The notes: a model not told the origin generated them from the letters alone. A stretch of 64,000 nucleotides of DNA from an uncultured Synergistales bacterium (GCA_905235735.1 CAJOMU010000001.1:62001-126000), one strand, 5' to 3'; positions 52,726-61,756 are shown, numbered from the stretch's first letter. Numbers and translations: made by a program.

Positions 52726-53277
52726 TCATTGACGGTTCACGATTGTCATGGCCTTCTGTATATCTCCTTCAAGCCACGCATTAACCGCCTCTTCTGAATG
52801 GTCTAATATCTCAGGAAGTGCTTCACGTTCCTCATCACTGAAGTGTCCAAGAACATAATTTATCATGCTTGATGGTGCTTTCCCGATTCCGATTCGTAAA
52901 CGCGGAATGTGCATATCTCCGAGTGAACCGATTATCGAAATCAATCCGTTATGTCCTCCTGCTGAACCCTGCGCACGCATTCTCAATTTCCCGAACGGTA
53001 AGGCCATGTCATCATAAATTATCAGTATGTCTTCAAGTTCAATCCTGTAGTAATTCACAATCTCACTAACAGAAATTCCGCTTGAGTTCATGTATGTCGT
53101 AGGCTTCAGGAGAAACGTATTCTTCTCGTGCCAATGATATATTTCACCGTGAAATTTGTGTGAAGGATTGCCGAGATTGTTTCGCAGTACAAGATTATCA
53201 ATACATAGCCAGCCCATATTATGACGGGTAAACGCGTATTCTATTCCTGGATTACCGAGACCGGCTATGAGTTTCAT
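52726..53277 (-). CDS. pth: Peptidyl-tRNA hydrolase
   Basis: Recycles tRNA from stalled peptidyl-tRNA. Signatures: GLGNPGIEYAFTRHNMGW with the catalytic His, KPTTYMNSSG, and IYDDMALPFGKLRMR with the catalytic Asp. 183 residues. Follows rplY by 9 bases, the usual rplY-pth pairing. Confidence 0.96.
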   Translation of the reverse strand: MKLIAGLGNPGIEYAFTRHNMGWLCIDNLVLRNNLGNPSHKFHGEIYHWHEKNTFLLKPTTYMNSSGISVSEIVNYYRIELEDILIIYDDMALPFGKLRMRAQGSAGGHNGLISIIGSLGDMHIPRLRIGIGKAPSSMINYVLGHFSDEEREALPEILDHSEEAVNAWLEGDIQKAMTIVNRQ

Positions 53278-53286
53278 GATTCTATG

Positions 53287-53961
53287 TTACTTCTTCTCGT
53301 CTGAAGCAGCTTCGTCTTCTTTGGCTGCTTTGCCCTTCGCTACTACTTCAACATCTGCCGCTGCTGCTGCTTCTTCTTCGGGTGCTGCATCCTCAACACC
53401 TCTTGATGTTACGACTATAGCAACAACTTCTTCAGGGTCAACTGAAAGTTCAACGCCTTCTGGAAGTTTAATGTCGCCTGCGTGAATCGCATCGCCTACG
53501 TTGAGTGCTGAAACATCAACTGTAATTACATCAGGAATGCTCATCGGAAGTGAGAGAACTTCAAGCTCATGCGTAACCTCAAGAACTCCGCCGTCCTTAA
53601 TGCCCTGCGAATTTTCGCGTCCGATAACCTCAATGGGAATGTTCACCGTAATCTTATGTCCTCTCACAAGATGCAGAAGGTCAATGTGTAACGGCATATC
53701 ACTTAACGGGTGTCTCTGCGCCTCACGAATCAGGCATGACTCTTCGCGTCCGTCTGGGAGTTTTACGTTCAGACGCGTTGATTCCCATCGTCCTGAAAGA
53801 ATGCGTTCAACTTCTCGCATTTTCAGCTTCCCTTTGATGTTCTCTGTTATCTCCGGGCCGTAAAGTATGCAGGGTACATAACCTGCTTTTCTGAGTCTGC
53901 CGTTTTCACCTTTGCCGGTCTTCTCACGCGACTCCATCACTAATGTTACTATGTCTGCCAT
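53287..53961 (-). CDS. rplY: 50S ribosomal protein L25/Ctc
   Basis: 224-residue long form of L25 (TL5/CTC type): an N-terminal 5S-rRNA-binding domain (about 1-92) starting with the KTGKGENGRLRKAGYVPCILYG segment, a C-terminal beta domain (about 95-185), and an Ala/Glu-rich acidic tail (about 190-224). Binds 5S rRNA in the 50S subunit. Has its own extended -10 promoter. Confidence 0.94.
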   Translation of the reverse strand: MADIVTLVMESREKTGKGENGRLRKAGYVPCILYGPEITENIKGKLKMREVERILSGRWESTRLNVKLPDGREESCLIREAQRHPLSDMPLHIDLLHLVRGHKITVNIPIEVIGRENSQGIKDGGVLEVTHELEVLSLPMSIPDVITVDVSALNVGDAIHAGDIKLPEGVELSVDPEEVVAIVVTSRGVEDAAPEEEAAAAADVEVVAKGKAAKEDEAASDEKK

Positions 53962-53999
53962 GATGATTTTATCTCTCCTTTGAAATTTTAATCGCGCAT

Positions 54000-54008
54000 A
54001 TTATATCA
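54000..54008 (-). promoter_or_regulatory. Extended -10 promoter of rplY-pth
   Basis: TGATATAAT on the minus strand, identical to the rpsF box. It overlaps the stop codon of the upstream gene (the TAA is within the -10). No -35 seen. Start near 53993. Confidence 0.6.
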
Positions 54009-56628
54009 GTATGTTCTCCTGAACGTATCTTACTTCGTCATCATGATTCTGAATCTCTCCGTCAATGATTGCGAGTTTTATTTGACTCAGTGCATCACCG
54101 ATTGCTTTCCCTTTCAGGCCGAAATTCTGCAAGTCCTTTCCTGTAAGCTCTCCTTTGTAGGTCATCCAGAGTTCCATATGTTCGATGATAAGTCTTCGTG
54201 ATGCAGGAGACTTCAGGCATGTAAGCCAGTAAACCAAAGGTACAGGCCCGTAATCCTTGAAGAATATATATGCTTCGCTGTTCTTGATACTCTTCTTGCT
54301 CGAACAGAACTTTTCGACTTCAGGCCACCGCATAAAGCATCTGGTCATTTGTTCGCGTTCGTTGGGGTTCAGGCTCATTCTGTCCATTGCACTGAATCTG
54401 ACTTCCGGCTTCGAGTCCGTGAAGATCACTGCCATTTTAATAATCCATTCCATACCTTTGAAATCTATTCCGTGCCTGGCTGTCTGCTTCATGAAGTGTT
54501 CAAGTATATGAAGACGCTGATTCATTGATTTGCTAACGTACATTCCCGCAAATAATGATTCCCATACTCCCAAATCCTGCATTCTCATCACGATTTTCCT
54601 GAAACATGCTTCCTTCATACTGAGTTCAAGTTCAGCACGTATTCTTGTCGTTGATAGAAGTTCAAGCAGTCCGCCTTTTATTGCACTCTTGAGAAGTCTG
54701 AATGTATTATCCTCGAACTGCATATTCAATCTCTGTTCGAGTCTTATGCCTCGTAAAACTCTCGAAGGGTCTTCAACGAAACTCAGATTGTGCAATATCT
54801 TTAAGAGTTTATCTTTGAGGTCTGCGCGTCCTCCGAAATTGTCAGTTAATGTTCCCCAATCTGATTCGCTGAGTGAAATTGACATTGCATTTACCGTGAA
54901 GTCTCTGCGTCCTAAGTCCTGTTTGAGTGAACTGTTCTGAACTGTCGGCATTGCTGCTGCATACTCGTAGAACTCTCTGCGTGCTGTGGCAACGTCTACC
55001 TTCTCACCGTCGGGAAATATAATCGTGCCCGTCTTGTATCGGCCATGAAGAGCGGTTCTGCATCCTGGTTCATTCCATGACGTTACGAGTTGTTCCGCAT
55101 CTCCCTCAACCGATATATCTATGTCCATGTTGTGAACTCCCATTAGAATATCTCGCACTGTTCCGCCTACAAGATACGCTTTCATTCCGAGTTCATGTGC
55201 CTTTGCTCCTACACGCCGCAATAATGATAGTGTCTTCAGACTGAATGATTCTTCCATGAGGTGAGCGACATTCTCAACCCATAAGAAGCCTGTCGAATCA
55301 TGTGATGTATCCTCAGATGAATATAACTGTCCCGAATGATATAACGCCTTCAGCAATGCAGAACGTGTGAGTGTTCCAACAAGTTTTTTGTTGTCATCGA
55401 GCACCGGCATTTTCTCAAATCCATATGTAGCCATAAGTCTATGAGCTTCATCTATTGATGCTTCCGATGATAGGCTGATTACTCCCTGTGTCATGAAGTC
55501 AGAAATTGTTGCGCGGTCGAGGCCATGAAGGTGGGCTTTGTCGAGGTCTCTTCGCGTCATAATTCCGACAACTTCACCTTCTTCTGCAACTGGAAGGGAC
55601 TTAACACCGAAACGCAGCATTGTACGATATGCTTCATCAACTCTTGCCTCTGGACTTACTGCTATAACGGGAGATGTCATTATGTCCGACACAGTTACCA
55701 TAGGTGAAATTGCTCCGTGAAGCCTGCTCTCAATCTCACTTAGAATTTCCTGTGCATTTCCTTCTGATAATGTTGCACTGCCTGCCTGATAGTGTCCGCT
55801 TCCACCGTAAGGAGCAAGGAACTCTTTTACATTCAGAATTCCTTCTGCACTCCTCGCGATTATGTTTATTTTCTTGCCTCCGTTATTTACAACTGCAATC
55901 GTTACATGTGAGTCGCAATATTCCTTCAGCTTGTTCACCATCATAGATAATCCCTGAACGTATTCGGGAGTTTCTGCCCACGTGAGGAAAACTTTTGCAC
56001 CGTTGATGTAAATCTCTCTGGCATTTTCAGCAAGAGTATCAAGAAGTTTTTTGTCCTCTGATGACATATCAGACTCAACCTGATTCAGAATGCCGGATAA
56101 ATCTGCTCCAAGTTCACGAAGATAACTCACTGCGGCAATATCTCGTTCGGTTGTCGTCTCGTATGTGAATGCTCCTGTATCATCGTATATTCCCATTGCG
56201 AAGAGTGTAGCTTCATCGGGAGTAATTTCTTTGCGTTCATTCAGGAGATGTTCGAGTACCATTGTAGTTGCTGCTCCAATCTCCTCATACACGAATTCTT
56301 CTGCGGGAATATCATCCTGTGTCTGCGGGTGATGATCGTACACATGAACTGCTACATCCTGACGGCCTGCTAGAGCTGCGAATGGTCCAATGCGTGAACG
56401 TGATCGAGTATCGACTACTACCATTAGTGTAACTTCATCTAGAGGAATTTTCTTGGGTTTCAGGATTCTTCCGGCCCATTTCTGTCCGTACTTGGTCATG
56501 TAGTCGCGTACTTTTCTGGACATTGAACCTGGAGGACAAATTACAGCATCAGGGTATAGTTTCTGAATTGCGATCATGCTTGCGAGTGAATCAAAATCTG
56601 TATTCAAATGGCTTGTGATTAAATGCAT
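54001..56628 (-). CDS. DHH-CBS-nucleotidyltransferase fusion (tRNA nucleotidyltransferase / poly(A) polymerase type)
   Basis: 875 residues in three parts. N-terminal DHH/DHHA1 phosphoesterase (about 1-310): HLNTDFDSLAS, VVVDTRSRSR, YDHHPQ and GGSGHYQAGSA. Two CBS motifs (about 315-430) with VSDIMTSPVIAVSP and ISDFMTQGVISLSS. Class II nucleotidyltransferase head and tail (about 465-875) with AYLVGGTVRDILMG, the MDIDISVEGD catalytic pair, RRDFTVNAM and EDPSRVLRGIRLEQR. Similar fusions in Aquifex, cyanobacteria and others act in tRNA CC or A addition. CBS binding of adenylates could regulate it. The DHH part may be an oligoribonuclease. Confidence 0.92.
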   Translation of the reverse strand: MHLITSHLNTDFDSLASMIAIQKLYPDAVICPPGSMSRKVRDYMTKYGQKWAGRILKPKKIPLDEVTLMVVVDTRSRSRIGPFAALAGRQDVAVHVYDHHPQTQDDIPAEEFVYEEIGAATTMVLEHLLNERKEITPDEATLFAMGIYDDTGAFTYETTTERDIAAVSYLRELGADLSGILNQVESDMSSEDKKLLDTLAENAREIYINGAKVFLTWAETPEYVQGLSMMVNKLKEYCDSHVTIAVVNNGGKKINIIARSAEGILNVKEFLAPYGGSGHYQAGSATLSEGNAQEILSEIESRLHGAISPMVTVSDIMTSPVIAVSPEARVDEAYRTMLRFGVKSLPVAEEGEVVGIMTRRDLDKAHLHGLDRATISDFMTQGVISLSSEASIDEAHRLMATYGFEKMPVLDDNKKLVGTLTRSALLKALYHSGQLYSSEDTSHDSTGFLWVENVAHLMEESFSLKTLSLLRRVGAKAHELGMKAYLVGGTVRDILMGVHNMDIDISVEGDAEQLVTSWNEPGCRTALHGRYKTGTIIFPDGEKVDVATARREFYEYAAAMPTVQNSSLKQDLGRRDFTVNAMSISLSESDWGTLTDNFGGRADLKDKLLKILHNLSFVEDPSRVLRGIRLEQRLNMQFEDNTFRLLKSAIKGGLLELLSTTRIRAELELSMKEACFRKIVMRMQDLGVWESLFAGMYVSKSMNQRLHILEHFMKQTARHGIDFKGMEWIIKMAVIFTDSKPEVRFSAMDRMSLNPNEREQMTRCFMRWPEVEKFCSSKKSIKNSEAYIFFKDYGPVPLVYWLTCLKSPASRRLIIEHMELWMTYKGELTGKDLQNFGLKGKAIGDALSQIKLAIIDGEIQNHDDEVRYVQENILI

Positions 56629-56644
56629 AGTTGCCTGTCCTTCT

Positions 56645-56857
56645 TTAATCTGCTGTCTGCGGCATTCTCTGCCTCTTATAAGGGATAACAGGAGTCAATG
56701 TGCTTCTTTTCAACCCGAATTGTCTCATTATCGGTGCGGTTTTAGCTATTATGTAAGCAACCTCTTCTTCTGGAGTCATGTCTTTAATCTCCTCGTAAAG
56801 ACTTAAACGTATAGCATCAAGTTCATCTTCAAGATCATGATAAACCATCTCAGGCAT
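56645..56857 (-). CDS. Small protein, probable antitoxin of the PIN toxin
   Basis: 70 residues, acidic N-terminal half with EEIKDMTPEEEVAYI, a motif seen in small proteins encoded with PIN nucleases, then a basic C-terminal part. The start overlaps the end of the PIN gene by 8 bases, so the two are translationally coupled in a toxin-first order. No DNA-binding domain is recognisable. The next gene (DHH-CBS fusion) begins 16 bases downstream. Confidence 0.6.
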   Translation of the reverse strand: MPEMVYHDLEDELDAIRLSLYEEIKDMTPEEEVAYIIAKTAPIMRQFGLKRSTLTPVIPYKRQRMPQTAD

Positions 56858-57329
56858 TCTCTAACACCTCCTCTGCCGTTGCAATCATAATTGAATTGTA
56901 GCCTTCTTCTGTATTAACGACGGACGTTAATGTTTTTGTCTTCATGCGGTTGATGTGGTGAAAATTATATGACACTATGCAATGAAGTTCATAGACTGAT
57001 GTAATAGCTACATGTGTGCTGTCTAGAGTATGTGAGGCTGGAATTATTCCTCTTTCAATATAAAGACTTCTCAAACGTGTAACTTCAGGTTTGGGATAAA
57101 GCATCGTAAGGCTATACGTATCTATGAGGTTCAACATATTTGTGCGTTTAGGTTCTGGTGCTCTCTTTAGTTCCTGAACAACATAGTCTGATGTATAACC
57201 TTCAAACCTGCCATCTTTCACAGCTTCAAATAATTTCACTACGTCTTCATGACCATCACGTTCTGAATCGAAATAGTAATTGAAAACCGTAGTCTCAAAA
57301 TATAATCTTAACTTTTCTATTTTTTTCAT
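56850..57329 (-). CDS. PIN-domain ribonuclease, probable toxin
   Basis: 159 residues of PIN fold: YFETTVFNYYFD near the start with an acidic residue E12 in place of the usual Asp, a second acidic site in VVQEL (E53), D103 in the SHTLDSTHVAI segment, and VSYNFHHINR, a typical end of this PIN subgroup (compare TWN-x2-HI). These point to a metal-dependent RNase. Encoded 8 bases after the restriction enzyme and overlapping a small partner gene. GGGG abuts the ATG, so initiation may be weak. Confidence 0.75.
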   Translation of the reverse strand: MKKIEKLRLYFETTVFNYYFDSERDGHEDVVKLFEAVKDGRFEGYTSDYVVQELKRAPEPKRTNMLNLIDTYSLTMLYPKPEVTRLRSLYIERGIIPASHTLDSTHVAITSVYELHCIVSYNFHHINRMKTKTLTSVVNTEEGYNSIMIATAEEVLENA

Positions 57330-57337
57330 CCCCTTTG

Positions 57338-58132
57338 TTAAATGTGCCTCACATCTTCATACAAGAAGGGTAATGCGCTCTGCTTGATTCTGAATTTCGT
57401 ACCATGATTATGACCAGTACGAGCATCAAAATCTATCAAAATATTTCCGTCTCTGATATTCGATAAAAATCTATCCAATGTGAAACCTGATATCTGCATT
57501 ATATCTGAGTATCTATAGAAGTAATCTTCACCTTCTTTCTTTACATCAGCGGATACGTAAAAACAGTTTCCTAATTTTATTCCGGCCTTGTGAAATACAT
57601 CATTAAATCCCCAATAAGGTACATAATCATCGTTATATTTTATTCTTCTGCGTTCAATTAAGTCATTTTTCCAGTCAGTGCATTCATCTCCTATTCTGGA
57701 AGGGTCAAACCTTACGACTATTCTATTGTTATAAGTGTCTATGTCTATAAAGAATCCTCGTGATGTTGGCTTCATATAGCTCAATGTCTGTCTGAAGCTC
57801 TTTTCACTTTCAGGGTATTTTATGCCAGCATCCTTATGTCTCCAACCGTAATTAGAGACAAGATAATCTGCTATGTGAAGCCCGCGCGGTGAAGGTTCAA
57901 GATGAAACAATGTAAGCAATGCAGTTGTGTTTTTCCTTTGAGTTTTCAGTTCCCATTCAGCAGCATTCGGAAGAGGCAGATTATTTTCTGAGATGCCTAG
58001 TAAATCCTCGAGTGTATTGCCTATTGCACCATCATTATGAACATTGCGATGACTCTTTATCCACCCTTTAGAACGTATATCCCTTAGAGCAGAAATAATT
58101 GTTGACTTTGTGAATTTTGTGATACCTGACAT
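57338..58132 (-). CDS. MvaI/BcnI-type type II restriction endonuclease
   Basis: 264 residues. The N-terminal signature GAIGNTLEDLLGI-x-ENNLPLPN (about 35-56), the E61-x-K63 catalytic pair in EWELKTQRK, and LLTLFHLEPSPRG are characteristic of the MvaI/BcnI family, monomeric enzymes that cut CC(W/S)GG-type sites. The specificity here (CCWGG, CCSGG or similar) cannot be told. The first 49 bases of the gene overlap the methyltransferase gene, so it is probably made after the methylase. AAAGG lies about 8 bases before the ATG. Confidence 0.9.
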   Translation of the reverse strand: MSGITKFTKSTIISALRDIRSKGWIKSHRNVHNDGAIGNTLEDLLGISENNLPLPNAAEWELKTQRKNTTALLTLFHLEPSPRGLHIADYLVSNYGWRHKDAGIKYPESEKSFRQTLSYMKPTSRGFFIDIDTYNNRIVVRFDPSRIGDECTDWKNDLIERRRIKYNDDYVPYWGFNDVFHKAGIKLGNCFYVSADVKKEGEDYFYRYSDIMQISGFTLDRFLSNIRDGNILIDFDARTGHNHGTKFRIKQSALPFLYEDVRHI

Positions 58133-58851
58133 CCTGATAGCCTTTCTTTTGACATCTCACAGTACTCAGGAGAAATCTCAATCCCGATAAAATTCCGTTT
58201 TAAATTCTTAGCGGCAACTGCTGTCGTTCCGCTTCCCATGAACGGATCAAGAATGAGTTCTGCATATGTACTTGAGATGATACGTTCAACAAGTGCAACA
58301 GGGAACGGAGCAGGATGATTATTCTTCATCTCTTGCGGAAATTCCCAGACATCACCGTGAGCATTAGCACGAGGTACAAGTTTGAAGCCAAGTTTAGCGA
58401 TGATATATATGACTTCATATGTTGGGAGAAAATATCCAGGATTGAAATTGATTCCTCCTTTACGCTTCCAGATTATTATCTGCCTCACAGGAAAGCCTTC
58501 AATAATTTCATGTCTGTCCTGTATAAGTCCCTTCTGAACTCTCCATTTGTGATTGTAGAATATAGCTCCGTCATCATGAATCAATCTCATCATTTCGTTC
58601 AGGCAATCACGCTGCCATTGTATATATTCATCGTAGGGCATATTGTCATCATAATTTGAGTAGCCATTAATCAGAGCAGCATTCGACCACTTTCCGCACT
58701 TCCCGTTCTTTAAGCCGTTACCTGTTGAATTCTTTAGGTTGTACGGAGGAGAGGTAACAATTAAATCAATACTGCCGTTGGGAAACTTCTTCATCTCTTG
58801 TACTGCATCACCGCAAATGAATGTGTTCTTGATTTCATCTATCGTATACAT
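58084..58851 (-). CDS. DNA methyltransferase of a type II R-M system (probable N4-cytosine)
   Basis: 255 residues. Catalytic motif IV TSPPYNL (33-39) precedes the SAM-binding motif DPFMGSGTT (about 200-215), so it is a beta-class amino-methylase. The S-P-P-Y variant is typical of N4-cytosine enzymes, as in the BcnI and MvaI systems, fitting the adjacent endonuclease. The last helix region ends SQNSQSQQLF. Leader is short (about 30 bases) with no strong Shine-Dalgarno. First gene of the R-M/PIN operon. Confidence 0.9.
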   Translation of the reverse strand: MYTIDEIKNTFICGDAVQEMKKFPNGSIDLIVTSPPYNLKNSTGNGLKNGKCGKWSNAALINGYSNYDDNMPYDEYIQWQRDCLNEMMRLIHDDGAIFYNHKWRVQKGLIQDRHEIIEGFPVRQIIIWKRKGGINFNPGYFLPTYEVIYIIAKLGFKLVPRANAHGDVWEFPQEMKNNHPAPFPVALVERIISSTYAELILDPFMGSGTTAVAAKNLKRNFIGIEISPEYCEMSKERLSGCQVSQNSQSQQLFLL

Positions 58852-58888
58852 AATTGCATAATAACTCTAAATATTATTGGAATAGTTA

Positions 58889-58897
58889 ATTATATCA
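58889..58897 (-). promoter_or_regulatory. Extended -10 promoter of the R-M operon
   Basis: TGATATAAT on the minus strand, identical to the rpsF and rplY boxes; no -35. Start near 58882. Its neighbour hisC has a divergent extended -10 about 20 bases away. Confidence 0.65.
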
Positions 58898-58913
58898 TTG
58901 TAGAGAAAAATCA

Positions 58914-58922
58914 TGTTATGAT
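58914..58922 (+). promoter_or_regulatory. Extended -10 promoter of hisC
   Basis: TG-t-TATGAT, about 35 bases before the hisC ATG. Divergent with the R-M promoter; the two transcripts overlap no sequence but their polymerase footprints do. Confidence 0.5.
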
Positions 58923-58955
58923 ACAGAAAATTTTTCATGAAAGGTCTTTTTCATC

Positions 58956-60011
58956 ATGAGCAGATTCTTACACTCAAAATATGATTCACTCACACCATAC
59001 GACACAAGCGGAGAGGTTGAAAGCCTCACAGGTTACATTCGATTGAACACAAACGAATCACCATATCCTCCATCACCAAAAGCAATTGAGTACGCACATG
59101 AAGCATCACGAAACATGAATTACTATTCAGACCCTGATTGCAGAGAATTGGCCATTAAACTATCATCACGCATGAACGTTAAGCCAAATGAAATAGTATT
59201 CGGAAATGGTTCAGATGAAATTCTGAGCTTCATCTTCATGGCCTTCTGTGAAAATGGTGCTGCATTCCCTGAAATAACGTACTCATTCTACAAGATACTT
59301 GCGGAGCTTCATGGAGTAAATTATGTTACAGTTCCTCTTCGAGATTTCAGAGTTGAACCTGAAGATTACGCAGACATGAATCATCGTACAATCTTCATCG
59401 CCAATCCAAACGCGCCAACAGGAATAGCATTAAATCTGAATGAGATTGAGAGAATCATAAATCTGAATCCTGAAAGTCTGATTGTGATTGATGAAGCATA
59501 TATAGATTTCGGAGCAGAGAGTTCAGTTAGATTCATTGATGACTATGATAACGTAATCATCACACGAACATTCTCGAAGTCGCGATCACTTGCGGGAGGT
59601 AGATTAGGGTGGTGCATGACGAATGAATCACTTGCAAAGGACATCAGAGACATCAAGAATACGATTGCACCATATAATATAAATGCAATGACGCAGGCAG
59701 CAGGAACAGGTTCAGTTGAGGATGAAGAGTACACGAAGAGGAATATAGCTGAGATATGCAGAGAACGTGAACTCACGAAGAATGCATTGACAGAAATGGG
59801 ATTTGAAGTTCTTGATTCACGGACTAACTTTTTGTTCGTGAGACATAAAGACATATCCGGCATAAGAATATTCGAGGGGCTGAAGGAAAGACACATAATG
59901 ATTCGGCATTTCTCGAATCCAAAGATTAATGACTGGAACAGAATCACAATCGGTACACATGAACAGATGCAGGCCATGTTAGATGTACTGAAGGAGGAAA
60001 TGTTCCAATGA
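58956..60011 (+). CDS. hisC: Histidinol-phosphate aminotransferase
   Basis: PLP-dependent aminotransferase, 351 residues. LNTNESPYPPSPKA near the N-terminus, FGNGSDEIL, NPNAPTG, DEAYIDF and the PLP lysine in TFSKSRSLAGGRLGW fit HisC. No other his gene is adjacent, so an aromatic or other amino-acid role is possible. Overlaps the P1 peptidase gene by 4 bases (ATGA). Confidence 0.87.
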   Translation: MSRFLHSKYDSLTPYDTSGEVESLTGYIRLNTNESPYPPSPKAIEYAHEASRNMNYYSDPDCRELAIKLSSRMNVKPNEIVFGNGSDEILSFIFMAFCENGAAFPEITYSFYKILAELHGVNYVTVPLRDFRVEPEDYADMNHRTIFIANPNAPTGIALNLNEIERIINLNPESLIVIDEAYIDFGAESSVRFIDDYDNVIITRTFSKSRSLAGGRLGWCMTNESLAKDIRDIKNTIAPYNINAMTQAAGTGSVEDEEYTKRNIAEICRERELTKNALTEMGFEVLDSRTNFLFVRHKDISGIRIFEGLKERHIMIRHFSNPKINDWNRITIGTHEQMQAMLDVLKEEMFQ

Positions 60012-61063
60012 AGATAAAATTATGTCTGATGTTTATCATTGTCCTTGCAGTTGCAACATCATCGAGTGCAAAAGGTGGAGGCATAAAAATGGAAGAGATA
60101 CCAATAACGAGCATAGAAGGCATACGAATGGGTCAGACTGAGAATGTGAAAGCAGGAACAGGCTGTACGGTATTCATAAGTGAATCAGGAATGAGAGCAG
60201 GAATTGATGTTCGCGGAGGAGGCCCGGCATCACGAGAGACGGAACTATTGAACCCATTGATGTCAGCACAAGAGATTCATGCAGTTGTTTTATCTGGAGG
60301 AAGTGCATTCGGATTAGGAGCATCGAACGGAGTCATGAAATATCTTGAGGAACATGACATAGGTTTTGATGTCGGAATAACGAAAGTTCCTCTTGTAGTT
60401 CAGTCATGCCTCTTTGATCTGACGGTTGGCGACATGAAAACTCGTCCTGATTCTGCGATGGGATATGAGGCAGCGAGATTAGCATTTGAGAGTCCGAACT
60501 ACAGAGACGGGAATTATGGAGCAGGCTGCGGATGTACAGTCGGAAAGATTGCGGGAATGAATACGTGCATGAAGACGGGAATTGGGAGTTATGCGATTCA
60601 GACTTCAGGAGGCTTGAAGGTAGGTGCAGTTGTCGCATTGAATGCATTGGGTGATGTGTTCAACTACAGGACAGGTGAACAGATTGCAGGATTACTCACA
60701 ACGGACAAAGGGGAATTACGAAGCACGAGAGACTATATGATTCAGAATTATGCAGTGAGGGAGAATAAATTCGTCAGCAATACGACACTCGGAGTTGTAA
60801 TCACAAATGCGAAGTTCAATAAGTCTCAGCTGTGCAAGATTTCAGGAATGTCTCTTAACGGCTATGCGCGTTCAATCAATCCTGTGAACACTTCAGCAGA
60901 TGGTGATACAGTATACGTTCTGTCAGTTGGAGATGTTGATGCGGATATGGATTTAGTTGGAACATTAGCGGCAGATGTATTGAGTGAGGCAATTATACGA
61001 GCAGTTGAAAGTTCAGAAGGTGCATATGGATTTCCATCAGCGAAAGATATTCTGAGGAAGTGA
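60008..61063 (+). CDS. P1 (DmpA/S58-family) peptidase with signal peptide
   Basis: 351 residues: signal peptide (about 1-21), then the self-processing DmpA/P1 fold with ISIEGIRMGQ-like start, RGGGPASRETELLNP, VVLSGGSAFGLGA and NTTLGVVITNA, the autocleavage site. Enzymes of the family are L-aminopeptidase/D-amidase or related. Exported to the periplasm. Translationally coupled to hisC; linked rsmG follows by 5 bases. Confidence 0.88.
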   Translation: MKIKLCLMFIIVLAVATSSSAKGGGIKMEEIPITSIEGIRMGQTENVKAGTGCTVFISESGMRAGIDVRGGGPASRETELLNPLMSAQEIHAVVLSGGSAFGLGASNGVMKYLEEHDIGFDVGITKVPLVVQSCLFDLTVGDMKTRPDSAMGYEAARLAFESPNYRDGNYGAGCGCTVGKIAGMNTCMKTGIGSYAIQTSGGLKVGAVVALNALGDVFNYRTGEQIAGLLTTDKGELRSTRDYMIQNYAVRENKFVSNTTLGVVITNAKFNKSQLCKISGMSLNGYARSINPVNTSADGDTVYVLSVGDVDADMDLVGTLAADVLSEAIIRAVESSEGAYGFPSAKDILRK

Positions 61064-61068
61064 GATGA

Positions 61069-61740
61069 ATGAATGAGATAGCATATCCAGACATGAAGCT
61101 TCGAGAGTCCATACTATACAGATACGCTGAACTTCTAGCGGAGTGCAGAACAGCAAGATTAACGGGTACAAGAGGCGCAGATGAAATATATGAACTTCAG
61201 ATACTCGATTGCATTCCGTCATTAGAATTCCTTCCTGAATCTGGAAGCGTAATTGATGTTGGAAGCGGAGGAGGTCTGCCTGGAATTGTCTGGGCAGTAT
61301 ACCGGCCTGATTTGAAGGTTACATTGCTGGACAGCATACGAAAAAAATGTGAAGCGGTGAAGACTATCATTGATGCATTAGAGATTCAAAACGTGAATGT
61401 GATTTGCGCACGAAGCGAGGAGTTTTCGTTGTCTCATCGTGAAGAGTTCATGCTTGCTGGTGCACGTGCATTATCATCTTCAGGTGTAGTTGCAGAATTA
61501 TTATCGCCTCTCGTGAAAGTCGGAGGAAGAATCATAACGTTCAAAGGTGAGAAAGTTCATGAGGAGATTTCAGAAGTTAATGATATGTGGCATAAACTTG
61601 GCCTGAGTAAACCCTCACTGAAATTTTACGGCGGAAATGAATCATCAAAGTGTATAGTCTCATGGGAAAAAGTATCGAAGTGTCCTGCAATGTATCCGAG
61701 AAGAACAGGTTTAGCAGGAACAAAAAAATTCTGGGAATGA
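61069..61740 (+). CDS. rsmG: 16S rRNA (guanine527-N7)-methyltransferase RsmG
   Basis: 223 residues. The SAM-binding loop DVGSGGGLPGI, the second motif TLLDSIRKKCEAV, and a C-terminal basic end YPRRTGLAGTKKF are typical of RsmG (GidB). GAGGAAG lies about 8 bases before the ATG. Part of a hisC-P1-rsmG-AtpI-like run. Usually found near gidA/parA; here it is not. Confidence 0.93.
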   Translation: MNEIAYPDMKLRESILYRYAELLAECRTARLTGTRGADEIYELQILDCIPSLEFLPESGSVIDVGSGGGLPGIVWAVYRPDLKVTLLDSIRKKCEAVKTIIDALEIQNVNVICARSEEFSLSHREEFMLAGARALSSSGVVAELLSPLVKVGGRIITFKGEKVHEEISEVNDMWHKLGLSKPSLKFYGGNESSKCIVSWEKVSKCPAMYPRRTGLAGTKKFWE

Positions 61741-61756
61741 ATGTGAGTGAGTGTGA

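Noticed and set aside
54257-55707. Several open frames on the plus strand inside the DHH-CBS fusion gene
   Set aside because: They are antisense to strongly conserved DHH, CBS and nucleotidyltransferase motifs and have no start context.
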